From: CAVXGU01 sp963761615
GTDB lineage: Bacteria > Acidobacteriota > Vicinamibacteria > Vicinamibacterales > CAVVIG01
Direction of reading: 5' to 3'
NCBI GenBank assembly: GCA_963761615.1
Contig: CAVXGU010000003.1
Span: 2,852,001-2,916,000 of the forward strand
DNA: 64,000 nucleotides
Numbering within the stretch: the first letter of the stretch is position 1; each line of letters begins with the position of its first letter. Position numbers and translations under genes: made by a program. This document shows, in pieces, positions 8,735 to 17,002 of the stretch. The notes beneath the pieces are model-generated. The model searched no databases. It saw only the letters and a list, made by a program, of their open reading frames with translations, and had not been told where the DNA came from.

Positions 8735-9763
8735 GCACCGGCAAACTGCGCATCCTCGCCCTCGTCCATCGCCACCTGGTGCCGCCCGAAACGGTCGAGG
8801 CGGGCACCGACACCACGGCCGCGCCGTGGCGCACCGAGTACGACGTCGTGACGACGCTTGACCGCGATGGGGCACGACGTGCACACGCTTGGCGTCCACG
8901 ACGACCTCGGCGACATCCGGCGCGCCGCCACCGACTGGAAGCCGCACATCGCCTTCAACCTGCTCGAGGGCTTCGACGACATCACGATCTTCGACCAGAA
9001 CGTCGTGAGCCACCTGGAGCTCCTGAAGCTGCCGTACACGGGCTGCAATCCGCGGGGGCTGCTGCTCGCGCGGGACAAGTCGCTGTCGAAGAAGCTGCTG
9101 GCCTATCACCGGATCCGCGTGCCCGAGTTCGAGGTCGTGCGCGCGGGACGGCCGGTCCGGCGCCCGAAACGGCTGGCCTTTCCGCTCATCGTCAAGTCGC
9201 TCACCCAGGAGGCGTCGATCGGAATCTCCCAGGCGTCGGTGGTCGACAACGACGAGCGGCTGAAGGAGCGCGTCGCCTTCATCCACGACAGCATCGGCAC
9301 GGCCGCGATCGTGGAGGAGTACATCGAGGGACGGGAGCTGTACGTGGGAATCCTGGGGAACCAGTTGCTCCAGGCGCTGCCGGTCTGGGAGCTGTTCTTC
9401 ACCAACATGCCGGAGGCCAGCCGGCGGATCGCCACGGATCGCGTGAAGTGGAACCGGAAGTACCAGGAGAAGTACCGGATCGAGAGCGGTCCGGCGCAGG
9501 ACCTGCCCGGCGACATGGCGGCCCGGATCCAGCACGTCTGCAAGCGGGCGTACCGGGCGCTCGCGCTCAGTGGCTACGCGCGGATCGATCTGCGTCTGGA
9601 CACGACCGGCCAGGTCTGGGTGCTCGAGGCCAACCCCAACCCCCAGATCGCCAAGGGCGAAGACTTCGCCGCGTCAGCCGAGGCGGCCGGCCTGTCGTAC
9701 GAGATGGTGCTGCAGCGAATCATCAACCTCGGGCTGCGCTGGCAGCCCCAGAGCGTCGCGTGA
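8731..9763 (+). CDS. ATP-grasp D-alanine--D-alanine ligase-like protein, one frameshift
   Basis: After removing one extra T at about 8858 the gene encodes about 343 residues. The N-terminus MSTGKLRILALVHRHLVPP joins EYDVVTTL to TAMGHDVHTLGV. The ATP-grasp domain is clear: PYTGCNPRGLLLARDKSL, FPLIVKSLTQEASIGI (ATP-binding lysine), AAIVEEYIEGRELYVGI and VLEANPNPQI, with the metal-binding Glu and Asn. It resembles Ddl more than other ATP-grasp ligases, but has a longer N-terminus and sits outside any peptidoglycan cluster. It is coupled to the upstream metallopeptidase gene. Inference: a peptide-bond-forming ligase working with that peptidase rather than the cell-wall Ddl. Confidence 0.78.
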
Positions 9764-9816
9764 GGGTCTCGTCGACAGGGTGAGGGCCCGGGCCGCCGCC
9801 AGGCCCGGCGGGTGAT

Positions 9817-10086
9817 CTACGCCGTACGAGGCCGGGCGGCGTGAACGACGAACCAGATGATCAGGCCGGCGAGCGCCAGCGGCACCAGGGGCACCAGCAC
9901 GGCCAGCGTGACCGCCACGCCGGCCACGAGGAGCGCGGCGACGCCCAGGATGAACATCACCGGCACGACGACGACCATCGCGAGCAGCCGGAAGGCGAAG
10001 CGCAGCATCACGAACGGCAGCATCACCAGCCCGACGACGAGCCACACCACGAACATCACCGGCAGGAACAGCAGCCAGAGCAGCAT
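9817..10086 (-). CDS. Small hydrophobic membrane protein
   Basis: An 89-residue protein that is almost entirely hydrophobic, with probably three transmembrane segments (about 5-25, 35-55 and 60-82) and a short basic tail VVHAARPRTA. No family was recognised. It lies 18 bases downstream of another small membrane protein gene and the omega-like gene on the same strand, so the three are probably cotranscribed. The length, the start with a plausible upstream purine run (GGAGG, 5 to 9 bases before the ATG) and the lack of charged residues support a real membrane protein rather than a shadow frame. Confidence 0.55.
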   Translation of the reverse strand: MLLWLLFLPVMFVVWLVVGLVMLPFVMLRFAFRLLAMVVVVPVMFILGVAALLVAGVAVTLAVLVPLVPLALAGLIIWFVVHAARPRTA

Positions 10087-10104
10087 GAGCGGCCTCCTGA
10101 ACGC

Positions 10105-10377
10105 TTAAGAGTGACGAGCTGCGGCTTCGAGAAGTTCCGGCGCCCGGAGCTGGTCGGCCGGCCCGCGCGGAGCGTTCGGCGCGAGGTAACTGACCGGCCG
10201 GTGCGTGACCGCCTCGTCGAGGCTCTTGACCACGCGGTCGCCCCCGGCGGTCTTCTTCAGCTTCGTGAACCCGACGAGCACGCAGAAGCCGATGAAGAGC
10301 GCGAGGACGAAGGCGACACTGGACGCCAGTCCCAGCACGACGCCCATGACGATTTGCAGGAGACCGCCGGAAATCAT
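10105..10377 (-). CDS. Small membrane protein with cytoplasmic tail
   Basis: A 90-residue protein with one or two N-terminal transmembrane helices (about residues 5-40, LLQIVMGVVLGLASSVAFVL onward) followed by a polar tail with KLKKTAGGDRVVKSLDE. No domain was recognised. Its ATG overlaps the stop of the omega-like gene (ATGA at 10374-10377), which argues that it is translated. Function unknown. Confidence 0.55.
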   Translation of the reverse strand: MISGGLLQIVMGVVLGLASSVAFVLALFIGFCVLVGFTKLKKTAGGDRVVKSLDEAVTHRPVSYLAPNAPRGPADQLRAPELLEAAARHS

Positions 10378-10682
10378 GCCTCGTCCTCTCGAGTGCCCTT
10401 CGGTTCGGGGACGTCATAGTACACCAGTCCGCGCCGCACCTCTTCCATGGCAATCCGCTCGGGCTTGCGCAGGACCGGGCCCCCTTCACTCTCGCTGAAG
10501 CGCACTTCCGCGCCCTTGCGCAGCTGCTTGGCCCGCAAGGCGGCGACGTCGACGAAGAGAAACCGGCTGGTGATCGGCGGCGCCGGTTCGGCGGGCGGCA
10601 CGAAGGCCGATACCGCGTCCTCGGACGCCTCGGCGGACTGGGAAACCACGTTGATGTCGTCGATATCGTCCATGTCGGCCAT
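10374..10682 (-). CDS. rpoZ: RNA polymerase omega subunit-like protein
   Basis: A 102-residue acidic protein. Positions about 35-55 (ITSRFLFVDVAALRAKQL) resemble the SRF-x-L-VxxAAxRARQL helix of omega/Rpb6, and KPERIAMEEVRRGLVYY near residues 75-90 matches the second conserved region (KPxxIALEEIxxG). An acidic N-terminal extension of about 30 residues is unusual. Omega is a non-catalytic subunit that clamps the RNA polymerase beta' subunit. I chose the ATG at 10682 (MADMDD) over an upstream in-frame start. The neighbours, two small membrane proteins, are not the usual gmk or spoT, so the assignment rests on motif resemblance only. Confidence 0.6.
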   Translation of the reverse strand: MADMDDIDDINVVSQSAEASEDAVSAFVPPAEPAPPITSRFLFVDVAALRAKQLRKGAEVRFSESEGGPVLRKPERIAMEEVRRGLVYYDVPEPKGTREDEA

Positions 10683-10758
10683 AGAGCGTAGCATGCGGTC
10701 CGGAAGGTCGGGAAGACCTCCCCGACCCTCCGGCCCCGAACGCCCGGGGACGGTCCCG

Positions 10759-11217
10759 TCAGCCCCCGATCTCGACCTTGATCTGGCGCGGTTTCGCCTC
10801 TTCCCTGAGCGGCAGCGTCACCGTGAGCACGCCGTCCTTGTAGTCGGCCGCCACCTTGCCCGCGTCGACCGTCGGCGGCAGGGTGAAGGTCCGGGTGAAG
10901 GCGCCGTACCGGCGCTCGACCCGGTGGTACTGGTCCTCGGCGACTTCGCTCGAGAACTTCTTCTCGCCCCTGATCGTGATCGTGTCGTTCTCCACCGTGA
11001 TCTCGATGTCGTCGCGCTTCACGTCGGGCAGCTCGGCCTTCAGCACCAGCTGGTGCTGGCCGTCCTGGAAGATGTCCACCGGCGGCTGCCAGGTGCCGCT
11101 CGTGAACAGCCCTTCGTCGGCCGCGCCGGTGCGGCCGTACACGTCGCTGAAGACGCGGTTCACCTGGTTCTGCAGCGACGCCAGCTCACGGAATGGATCC
11201 CAACGAACGATTGCCAT
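10759..11217 (-). CDS. Hsp20/alpha-crystallin family small heat shock protein
   Basis: A 152-residue small heat-shock protein that binds unfolding proteins to prevent aggregation. Seen: N-terminal VRWDPFRELASLQNQVNRVF; an alpha-crystallin domain from about residue 45 with PPVDIFQDGQHQLVLKAELP and ERRYGAFTRTFTLP; and the closing GVLTVTLPLREEAKP. The C-terminal I-x-V-type anchor is present as QIKVEI. It lies 103 bases downstream of dnaK on the same strand and is probably part of the same heat-shock response. The gap between them is C/T-rich and shows no separate promoter that I can identify. Confidence 0.95.
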   Translation of the reverse strand: MAIVRWDPFRELASLQNQVNRVFSDVYGRTGAADEGLFTSGTWQPPVDIFQDGQHQLVLKAELPDVKRDDIEITVENDTITIRGEKKFSSEVAEDQYHRVERRYGAFTRTFTLPPTVDAGKVAADYKDGVLTVTLPLREEAKPRQIKVEIGG

Positions 11218-11320
11218 CGTGTGCCTCCTCTGGTTGTTCTCTGAGGTTCTCAAGGTTCTCGGGGTTCGCTCGTTCCCGCGTTCCCCCGGTTCCTCCGTCC
11301 CTGACGTCCCCACCGTCATC

Positions 11321-13216
11321 TCACTTCGTCTCCGCGTACTCCGCATCGACGACCTCGGCCTCCTGGACGTCCGGACCGGAGCCGTTCGACGGGGCGCGCC
11401 CGGGGCCGGATCCCGGCGCCTGCTGGTAGAGCGTCTGCGCCATCTCGTGGGACACCTGCTCGAGCGCCTTGGTGGCCGACCGGACGGCGGCCAGATCGTC
11501 CGAGCCCGCCGCGTCGCGTACGGCCGCGATCGCCGCCTCGATCCGCGCCCGCTCGGGCGCCGGCACCGCCGTCCCGCTCTCGGCCAGCGTCTTCTCGACC
11601 TGATACGCGAGCGAATCGGCCTGGTTGCGCGCGTCGATGAGCTCCCGCCGTGACTGGTCCTCGGCGGCATGGCTCTCGGCGTCCTTGACCATCCGATCGA
11701 CCTCGTGCTTCGAGAGGCCGCTCGAGGCCGTGATCGTGATCTTCTGCTCCTTGCCCGTCGCCTGGTCCTTCGCCGAGACGTTCACGATGCCGTTGGCGTC
11801 GACGTCGAAGCTGACCTCGATCTGCGGCACGCCCCGGGGCGCCGGCGGCAGCCCGGTCAGGTGGAACCGGCCCAGCGTCCGGTTGTCACGCGCGAGCGAA
11901 CGCTCGCCCTGCAGGACGTGCACCTCGACGCTCGTCTGGTTGTCCGTCGCCGTGGAGAAGACCTCGCTCTTGCGCGTCGGAATCGTCGTGTTCCGCGTGA
12001 GGAGCGTGGTCATCACCCCGCCCAGCGTCTCGATGCCGAGCGACAGCGGCATGACGTCGAGCAGCAGGACGTCCTTGACCTCGCCGGCCAGCACGCCGCC
12101 CTGGACCGCCGCGCCGATGGCCACCACTTCGTCCGGGTTCACCCCCTTGTGGGGCTCCTTGCCGAAGTAGTCGCGCACGAGCTGCTGCACCTTGGGCATG
12201 CGGGTCGACCCGCCGACCAGCACGACCTCGTCGATCGTCCGCGGGTCGACGCCGGCGTCGGCCAGGGCCTGCGTGACGGGCCCCATCGTCCGCTGCAGCA
12301 GGTCGTCGACCAGCTGCTCGAGCCGCGCGCGCGTGAGCTTCGTCTGCAGGTGCTTGGGACCGTTCTGATCGGCGGTGATGAACGGGAGGTTGATCTCGGT
12401 CTCCACCGCCGTCGACAGCTCGATCTTCGCCTTCTCCGCGGCCTCCTTCAGACGCTGGAGCGCCATCCGATCCTTGGAGAGGTCGATGCCCTCGGATTTC
12501 CTGAACTCCGAGACGAGCCACTCCATGACGCGGTCGTCCAGATCGTCGCCGCCGAGGTGCGTGTCGCCGTTGGTCGCCTTGACCTCGACCACGCCTTCAC
12601 CGACTTCGAGCACGGAGATGTCGAAGGTGCCGCCGCCGAAGTCGTAGACCGCGATCGTCTCGTCTTTCTTCTTGTCGAGGCCGTACGCCAGCGCCGCCGC
12701 GGTGGGCTCGTTGATGATGCGCAGGACGTTCAGGCCCGCGATGCGGCCCGCGTCCTTGGTCGCCTGTCGCTGTGCGTCGTTGAAGTAGGCGGGCACGGTG
12801 ATGACCGCGTCGACGACCTTCTCGCCCAGGTGATCCTCCGCCGCCTGCTTCAGCTTCTGCAGGACCAGCGCCGAGATCTCCGGCGGCGCGTAGGTCTTGC
12901 CGCGAGCCTCCACCCGGACGTCGCCGTTCGCCGCCCGGCTCACGTGGTACGGCACGCGCGAGGCCTCCGAGGACACCTCGTCGAAGCCCCGGCCCATGAA
13001 CCGCTTGATGGAAAAGATGGTGTTCTCGGGGTTGGTGACGGACTGGCGCTTGGCCACCTGGCCCACCAGCCGCTCGCCGTCCTTCGAGAACGCCACGACC
13101 GATGGCGTCAGCCGCGCGCCCTCCTGATTCACGATCACGGCCGGCTGGCCGCCTTCCATCACGGACACGACCGAGTTCGTCGTGCCCAAATCGATGCCAA
13201 TCACTTTGCCTGCCAT
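11321..13216 (-). CDS. dnaK: Chaperone DnaK (Hsp70)
   Basis: About 631 residues with the complete Hsp70 architecture. The nucleotide-binding domain starts KVIGIDLGTTNSVVSVMEGG, and contains VYDFGGGTFDISVLEVGEG and VVLVGGSTRMPKVQ. The linker is VLLLDVMPLSLGIETLGG, followed by the substrate-binding domain and a C-terminal lid ending in an acidic tail. The start ATG at 13216 (MAGKVIG) is preferred over one 15 bases upstream because it fits the family. No grpE or dnaJ lies in the window. The upstream region holds a good sigma-70-type promoter and an inverted repeat (13250-13313) that are plausible control elements. Confidence 0.98.
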   Translation of the reverse strand: MAGKVIGIDLGTTNSVVSVMEGGQPAVIVNQEGARLTPSVVAFSKDGERLVGQVAKRQSVTNPENTIFSIKRFMGRGFDEVSSEASRVPYHVSRAANGDVRVEARGKTYAPPEISALVLQKLKQAAEDHLGEKVVDAVITVPAYFNDAQRQATKDAGRIAGLNVLRIINEPTAAALAYGLDKKKDETIAVYDFGGGTFDISVLEVGEGVVEVKATNGDTHLGGDDLDDRVMEWLVSEFRKSEGIDLSKDRMALQRLKEAAEKAKIELSTAVETEINLPFITADQNGPKHLQTKLTRARLEQLVDDLLQRTMGPVTQALADAGVDPRTIDEVVLVGGSTRMPKVQQLVRDYFGKEPHKGVNPDEVVAIGAAVQGGVLAGEVKDVLLLDVMPLSLGIETLGGVMTTLLTRNTTIPTRKSEVFSTATDNQTSVEVHVLQGERSLARDNRTLGRFHLTGLPPAPRGVPQIEVSFDVDANGIVNVSAKDQATGKEQKITITASSGLSKHEVDRMVKDAESHAAEDQSRRELIDARNQADSLAYQVEKTLAESGTAVPAPERARIEAAIAAVRDAAGSDDLAAVRSATKALEQVSHEMAQTLYQQAPGSGPGRAPSNGSGPDVQEAEVVDAEYAETK

Positions 13217-13249
13217 AGTCGGAAACCCCATTTCCTTGAAGGTAATGAA

Positions 13250-13313
13250 ATTCTATCAGTATATTAGTGCATGTCAAGCAGTTTTTCTTAGTATATTACA
13301 CTCATATATTAAG
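13250..13313 (-). promoter_or_regulatory. dnaK promoter and candidate heat-shock operator
   Basis: Reading towards dnaK on the minus strand there is TTGACA (13277-13272), a 16-base spacer and TAGAAT (13255-13250), so transcription should start near 13243. Upstream lies an inverted repeat: CTTAGTATAT at 13287-13296 and ATATATTAAG at 13304-13313, nine of ten positions complementary, with a 7-base spacer. The word AGTATATTA occurs twice, at about 13258 and 13290. The block is AT-rich in an otherwise GC-rich sequence. It is neither CIRCE nor the HspR HAIR motif as I know them. The operator role is inference. Confidence 0.6.
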
Positions 13314-13469
13314 TCGTTTAGAATCAGCGATTACCATGACAGGTGGCGCAAAGTGACCTCCAAACTACCCGGCACTTCCCATCTGCCAGACCCTTCGAGG
13401 CAGCCTCTCCTGTGCGCCGTCTCCGCCCGACCCGGCCCGCCGCCCCACCAGTCCCCTGTTTGCGTCATC

Positions 13470-14306
13470 ATGTGGACCGTGCGGATTCTGTTCATCGGCG
13501 ACATCGTCGGCCGGCCCGGTCGGGATCTGGTCCGCCGCGGCCTCGCAGGCCTCGTCCGGCGTCACCAGATCGACGCCGTCATCGCCAACGGCGAGAACGC
13601 GGCCGCCGGCCGCGGCATCACCCGCGAGAACGGCGAGGAGCTGTTCGGCTGCGGCGTGGACGTGCTGACGTCCGGCAATCACATCTGGGCCCGGCGGGAG
13701 ACGTTCGACTACATCGGCACGGAAGCCCGGCTGCTCCGCCCGGCGAACTTCCCTGCTGGCGCGCCTGGCCGCGGCAGCTACGTGGCCCGCCTGCACGACG
13801 GCCGCACGCTCGGCGTCGTCAACGTCATGGGCCGCGTGTTCATGGCGAGCCTCGACAATCCGTTCGTCGTGGTCCTGCGGGAGATCGAGGCGCTGCGGCC
13901 ACGCGCCCGCGTGATCTTCGTGGACTTCCACGCCGAGGCGACGTCCGAGAAGATCGCCATGGCCTGGCACCTCGACGGCAAGGTCGCCGCTCTCGTCGGA
14001 ACGCACACCCACGTCCAGACCGCCGACGAGCGGGTGCTGCCGAAGGGCACGGCGTATCTCACCGACGCCGGCATGACCGGCCCTCACGACTCGGTGATCG
14101 GGGTCGAGATCGAGGCCGCGCTCGGACGGTTCCTCACGGGGCTTCCCGCACGCTTCGACGTCGCCACCGCAAATCCGCGCCTGAACGCCGTCATCGTCGA
14201 CGCCGACGATGGCACGGGGCTGTCGACGGACATCGAGCGCCTGAGCTATGGCGCCGACGAGCTGCAGGAGATTGCGGCGGCGGAGCTGGAGTCCGCGCCG
14301 AGATAG
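13470..14306 (+). CDS. ymdB: YmdB family metallophosphoesterase (TIGR00282)
   Basis: A 278-residue calcineurin-like phosphoesterase. Metal-binding motifs are visible in order: LFIGDIVGRPGRD (residues about 5-17), VIANGENAAAGRGIT (about 38-52), TSGNHIWARRE (about 67-77), VDFHAEATSEK (about 150-160) and GTHTHVQTADE (about 178-188). YmdB-type enzymes hydrolyse 2',3'- or 3',5'-cyclic nucleotides. In several bacteria the gene sits near rny, but here it precedes xseA by 5 bases and is probably cotranscribed with xseAB. The start at the ATG 13470 gives the usual N-terminus. The gene is intact. Confidence 0.93.
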   Translation: MWTVRILFIGDIVGRPGRDLVRRGLAGLVRRHQIDAVIANGENAAAGRGITRENGEELFGCGVDVLTSGNHIWARRETFDYIGTEARLLRPANFPAGAPGRGSYVARLHDGRTLGVVNVMGRVFMASLDNPFVVVLREIEALRPRARVIFVDFHAEATSEKIAMAWHLDGKVAALVGTHTHVQTADERVLPKGTAYLTDAGMTGPHDSVIGVEIEAALGRFLTGLPARFDVATANPRLNAVIVDADDGTGLSTDIERLSYGADELQEIAAAELESAPR

Positions 14307-14311
14307 GGCCC

Positions 14312-15706
14312 ATGAGCGACCTGTTCGACCTGCCGTTCGAAGACGAGCGGGAACCGGAGACGGCGTTCCCCGCCGGCCGGCGGATCCTGACGGTCACGGA
14401 GCTGACCGTTCGCGTCCGCGACCTGCTCGAAGAGCGTTTCGCCGAGGTGTGGGTCGAGGGCGAGCTCTCCAACTGCCGGCTCTGGAACACGGGGCACCTG
14501 TACTTCACGCTGAAGGACGGGTCCGCCCAGCTGCGCGGCGTCATCTTCCGGTCGGCCCTGCGCTATCTCAGGTTCAAGCCGGCCGACGGCCTCCGTGTCG
14601 TGGCGCGCGGCCGGGTCTCCGTCTACGAGCCCAAGGGCGAGTACCAGCTGGTCTGCGAGCACCTCGAGCCGCAGGGTCTGGGCGCGCTGCAGCTGGCGTT
14701 CGACCAGCTCAAGCGCCGGCTCGCGGCCGAGGGTCTGTTCGACCAGGATCGCAAGCGTCCGCTCCCCGCGCTTCCCCGCAAGATCGGGATCGTGACGTCG
14801 CTCGACGGCGCCGCCATCCGCGACATCGTCCGCGTCCTTCGACGCCGGCACGCGCGGACGCACCTGGTGATCCGTCCCACTCGCGTGCAGGGCGAGGGCG
14901 CGGCGCTCGAGATCGCGCGGGCCATCGCCGCCGTGGCGCGGGTCCCCGGCGTGGACGTCGTCATCGCGGGACGCGGCGGCGGGTCGATCGAGGATCTCTG
15001 GGCCTTCAACGAGGAATCCGTGGCGCGCGCCATCGCCGCCTCGCCGGTGCCGGTCATCTCCGCGGTCGGGCACGAGGTCGACGTCACCATCGCCGATTTC
15101 GTCGCCGACGTCCGCGCGGCCACGCCGTCAGCGGCGGCGGAGATCGTCGTCGGGCGCGCCGACGATCTCTCCGCCGGAATCGACCGGATGGGCGAGCGTC
15201 TTCGCGCCGCGGCGCGCGGACAGGTCCTCGCGCTCGGACGCCGCGTGCACGTTGCCGGCGGCCGCCCCGCGTTCGCGGCGTTTCCGGCGCGCCTGGCGAT
15301 GCGCGCCCGGCGCCACGCCGAGCTCGCCCACGCACTCGAAGCCGCCGTCCTCGGCCGCGCCGCGGCGCACGGGCGCCGCCTCCACCAGATCGACCGCCGC
15401 CTCGAGGCCTTCGAGCCGAGCCGGCGCCTCGCCCTCGGTCGCGCCCGACTCGCGACCGCCGAGCGCGGGCTCGCCGGCGGCGTCGACGCCATCCGCCACC
15501 GGGCGGGGCGGCGCCTGGTCGAAGCGGCCGCGCGCCTCGAGGCGCTCAGCCCGCTGGCGGTGCTCGGACGCGGCTACGCCGTCTGCTGGAACGCGGATCG
15601 CACGCGCGTCATCCGCCGCGCCGCGGATGCGACCCCCGGAGACCGGGTGCGCGTCACCCTCGCCGCGGGCGAGCTGGATTGCGAGGTCCGCTCGACCGGC
15701 GAGTGA
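14312..15706 (+). CDS. xseA: Exodeoxyribonuclease VII large subunit
   Basis: 464 residues, normal for XseA, the catalytic subunit that degrades single-stranded DNA in DNA repair. Seen: an N-terminal OB-fold domain with WVEGELSNCRLWNTGHLYFT (about 40-60) and VSVYEPKGEYQL. The conserved catalytic region is KIGIVTSLDGAAIRDI (about 152-167), followed by VDVVIAGRGGGSIEDLWAFN (about 210-230) and SAVGHEVDVTIADFVAD (about 250-266). A long helical coiled coil follows, ending LAVLGRGYAV. It begins 5 bases after ymdB and is followed by xseB after 51 bases. Confidence 0.97.
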   Translation: MSDLFDLPFEDEREPETAFPAGRRILTVTELTVRVRDLLEERFAEVWVEGELSNCRLWNTGHLYFTLKDGSAQLRGVIFRSALRYLRFKPADGLRVVARGRVSVYEPKGEYQLVCEHLEPQGLGALQLAFDQLKRRLAAEGLFDQDRKRPLPALPRKIGIVTSLDGAAIRDIVRVLRRRHARTHLVIRPTRVQGEGAALEIARAIAAVARVPGVDVVIAGRGGGSIEDLWAFNEESVARAIAASPVPVISAVGHEVDVTIADFVADVRAATPSAAAEIVVGRADDLSAGIDRMGERLRAAARGQVLALGRRVHVAGGRPAFAAFPARLAMRARRHAELAHALEAAVLGRAAAHGRRLHQIDRRLEAFEPSRRLALGRARLATAERGLAGGVDAIRHRAGRRLVEAAARLEALSPLAVLGRGYAVCWNADRTRVIRRAADATPGDRVRVTLAAGELDCEVRSTGE

Positions 15707-15757
15707 CGTTTCCCTTTGTGTCGCCGGCGTGCTTTGTGGTGAACTCTTGGCAGAGCC

Positions 15758-16009
15758 ATGGCCGACGCGTCAATCAAGGACTTCGAAGCCGCGATTGCCG
15801 AGCTCGAGTCGGTCGTCAAGAAGCTGGAAGACGGCGACCTTCCGCTCGAGCAGTCACTCGCCCTCTACGAGCGGGGCGTCCAGCTGTCCCGCTTCTGCCA
15901 CGCCCGCCTCGAGGATGCCGAGCGCCGGATCGAAATCCTGGGCGAGCGCGGCGATCTCAAGCCCGCGCCGCCGTCACTCGGCGCCGATGACCTTCCCCCG
16001 CGGAGCTGA
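15758..16009 (+). CDS. xseB: Exodeoxyribonuclease VII small subunit
   Basis: An 83-residue XseB. The family motif FEAAIAELESVVKKLEDGDL (residues about 8-27) is followed by PLEQSLALYERGVQL, the helix that packs against XseA. The C-terminal tail is short and basic/proline-rich. It lies between xseA and ispA on the same strand, the familiar xseA-xseB-ispA order. The stop at 16009 is 8 bases before the GTG of ispA, so translation may be coupled. Confidence 0.96.
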   Translation: MADASIKDFEAAIAELESVVKKLEDGDLPLEQSLALYERGVQLSRFCHARLEDAERRIEILGERGDLKPAPPSLGADDLPPRS

Positions 16010-16017
16010 GCCGGTCA

Positions 16018-16944
16018 GTGCCTGTCTCGTTCGAACAGTTCGTCGACGCGGCACGCGCGCGCGTGGACGCCGCGCTCGCGCGGTTTCTCCCCGCGCCGCC
16101 CGCCTGCCCGCCCATCGTCAGCGAGGCGATGCGCTACAGCCTGTTCGCCGGCGGCAAGCGGCTGCGCCCGATCCTGACGCTCGCGGCGGCCGACGCGGTC
16201 GCCCCGGGCGAGCCGGGCCAGGCGCTGGCCCTCCCGGCGGCGTGCGCCGTCGAGATGATCCACACCTACTCCCTGATTCACGACGACCTGCCCGCGATGG
16301 ACGATGACTCGCTGCGCCGCGGGCGGCCGACGCTGCACGTGCTCTACGGCGACGGCATCGCGATCCTCGCGGGCGACGGCCTCCAGGCCGAGGCGTTCGC
16401 GCTGCTCGCCCGCGAGCCGGACGCGAGGGATGCGGACACCCTGGCGCGCAGGCTGCGCGCCGCCCGGGTGATCGCAGACGCCGCGGGCGCGACGGGCATG
16501 GTCGGCGGACAGGCGATCGATCTCCAGGCGGCCGGTCGCGTCCCCTCGGGCCGCATCGCACTCGACCGCGACCTGCTGCGGGCCATGCACGCGCGCAAGA
16601 CGGGCGCCCTCATCTGCGCGGCCGCGACGAGCGGGGCCGTCATGGCGGGCGGCAGCGAGGCCGCCATCGGCGCCGTCGACCGGTGTGCGGCCGAGCTGGG
16701 CCTCGCGTTTCAGATCGTCGACGACATCCTGGACGTGGAGGGCACCGAGGCCCAGCTGGGCAAGACGGCCGGGAAGGACGCCGCGGACGACAAACCCACC
16801 TATCCGTCGCTGTACGGGCTCGCGGAATCGCGCCGTCTCGCCGCCGAGTGCGCCGCCCGTGCCCACGCCGCGCTCGACGAGGAAGGTCTCGGGCACGGCG
16901 CCCTGGCCGCGGTCGCGGACTGGGTCGTGGGACGGAGGAACTGA
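16018..16944 (+). CDS. ispA: Farnesyl/geranyl diphosphate synthase (polyprenyl synthetase)
   Basis: A 308-residue all-helical prenyl transferase that condenses IPP with allylic diphosphates. The first aspartate-rich motif is IHDDLPAMDDDSLRRGRPT (residues about 82-100), preceded by FAGGKRLRPIL. The second is FQIVDDILDVEG. KTAGKDAADDKPTYPSLYG follows, typical of FPP synthase. The start is GTG at 16018, chosen because it lies 8 bases after the xseB stop. dxs, which often follows ispA, is absent; tlyA follows instead. Confidence 0.93.
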   Translation: MPVSFEQFVDAARARVDAALARFLPAPPACPPIVSEAMRYSLFAGGKRLRPILTLAAADAVAPGEPGQALALPAACAVEMIHTYSLIHDDLPAMDDDSLRRGRPTLHVLYGDGIAILAGDGLQAEAFALLAREPDARDADTLARRLRAARVIADAAGATGMVGGQAIDLQAAGRVPSGRIALDRDLLRAMHARKTGALICAAATSGAVMAGGSEAAIGAVDRCAAELGLAFQIVDDILDVEGTEAQLGKTAGKDAADDKPTYPSLYGLAESRRLAAECAARAHAALDEEGLGHGALAAVADWVVGRRN

Positions 16945-16949
16945 ACAGC

Positions 16950-17000
16950 GCGCCGGGCACCGGGCACCGGATGCCAGGTGCTGGGGGGCCGGGTGCACGA
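16950..17000. repeat. Short GGCACCGG intergenic repeat
   Basis: The gap between ispA and tlyA contains tandem GGGCACC/GGCACCGG words closely related to the tracts at 5760-5880 and 29,757-29,838, here only about 50 bases long. Confidence 0.55.
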
Positions 17001-17002
17001 CG

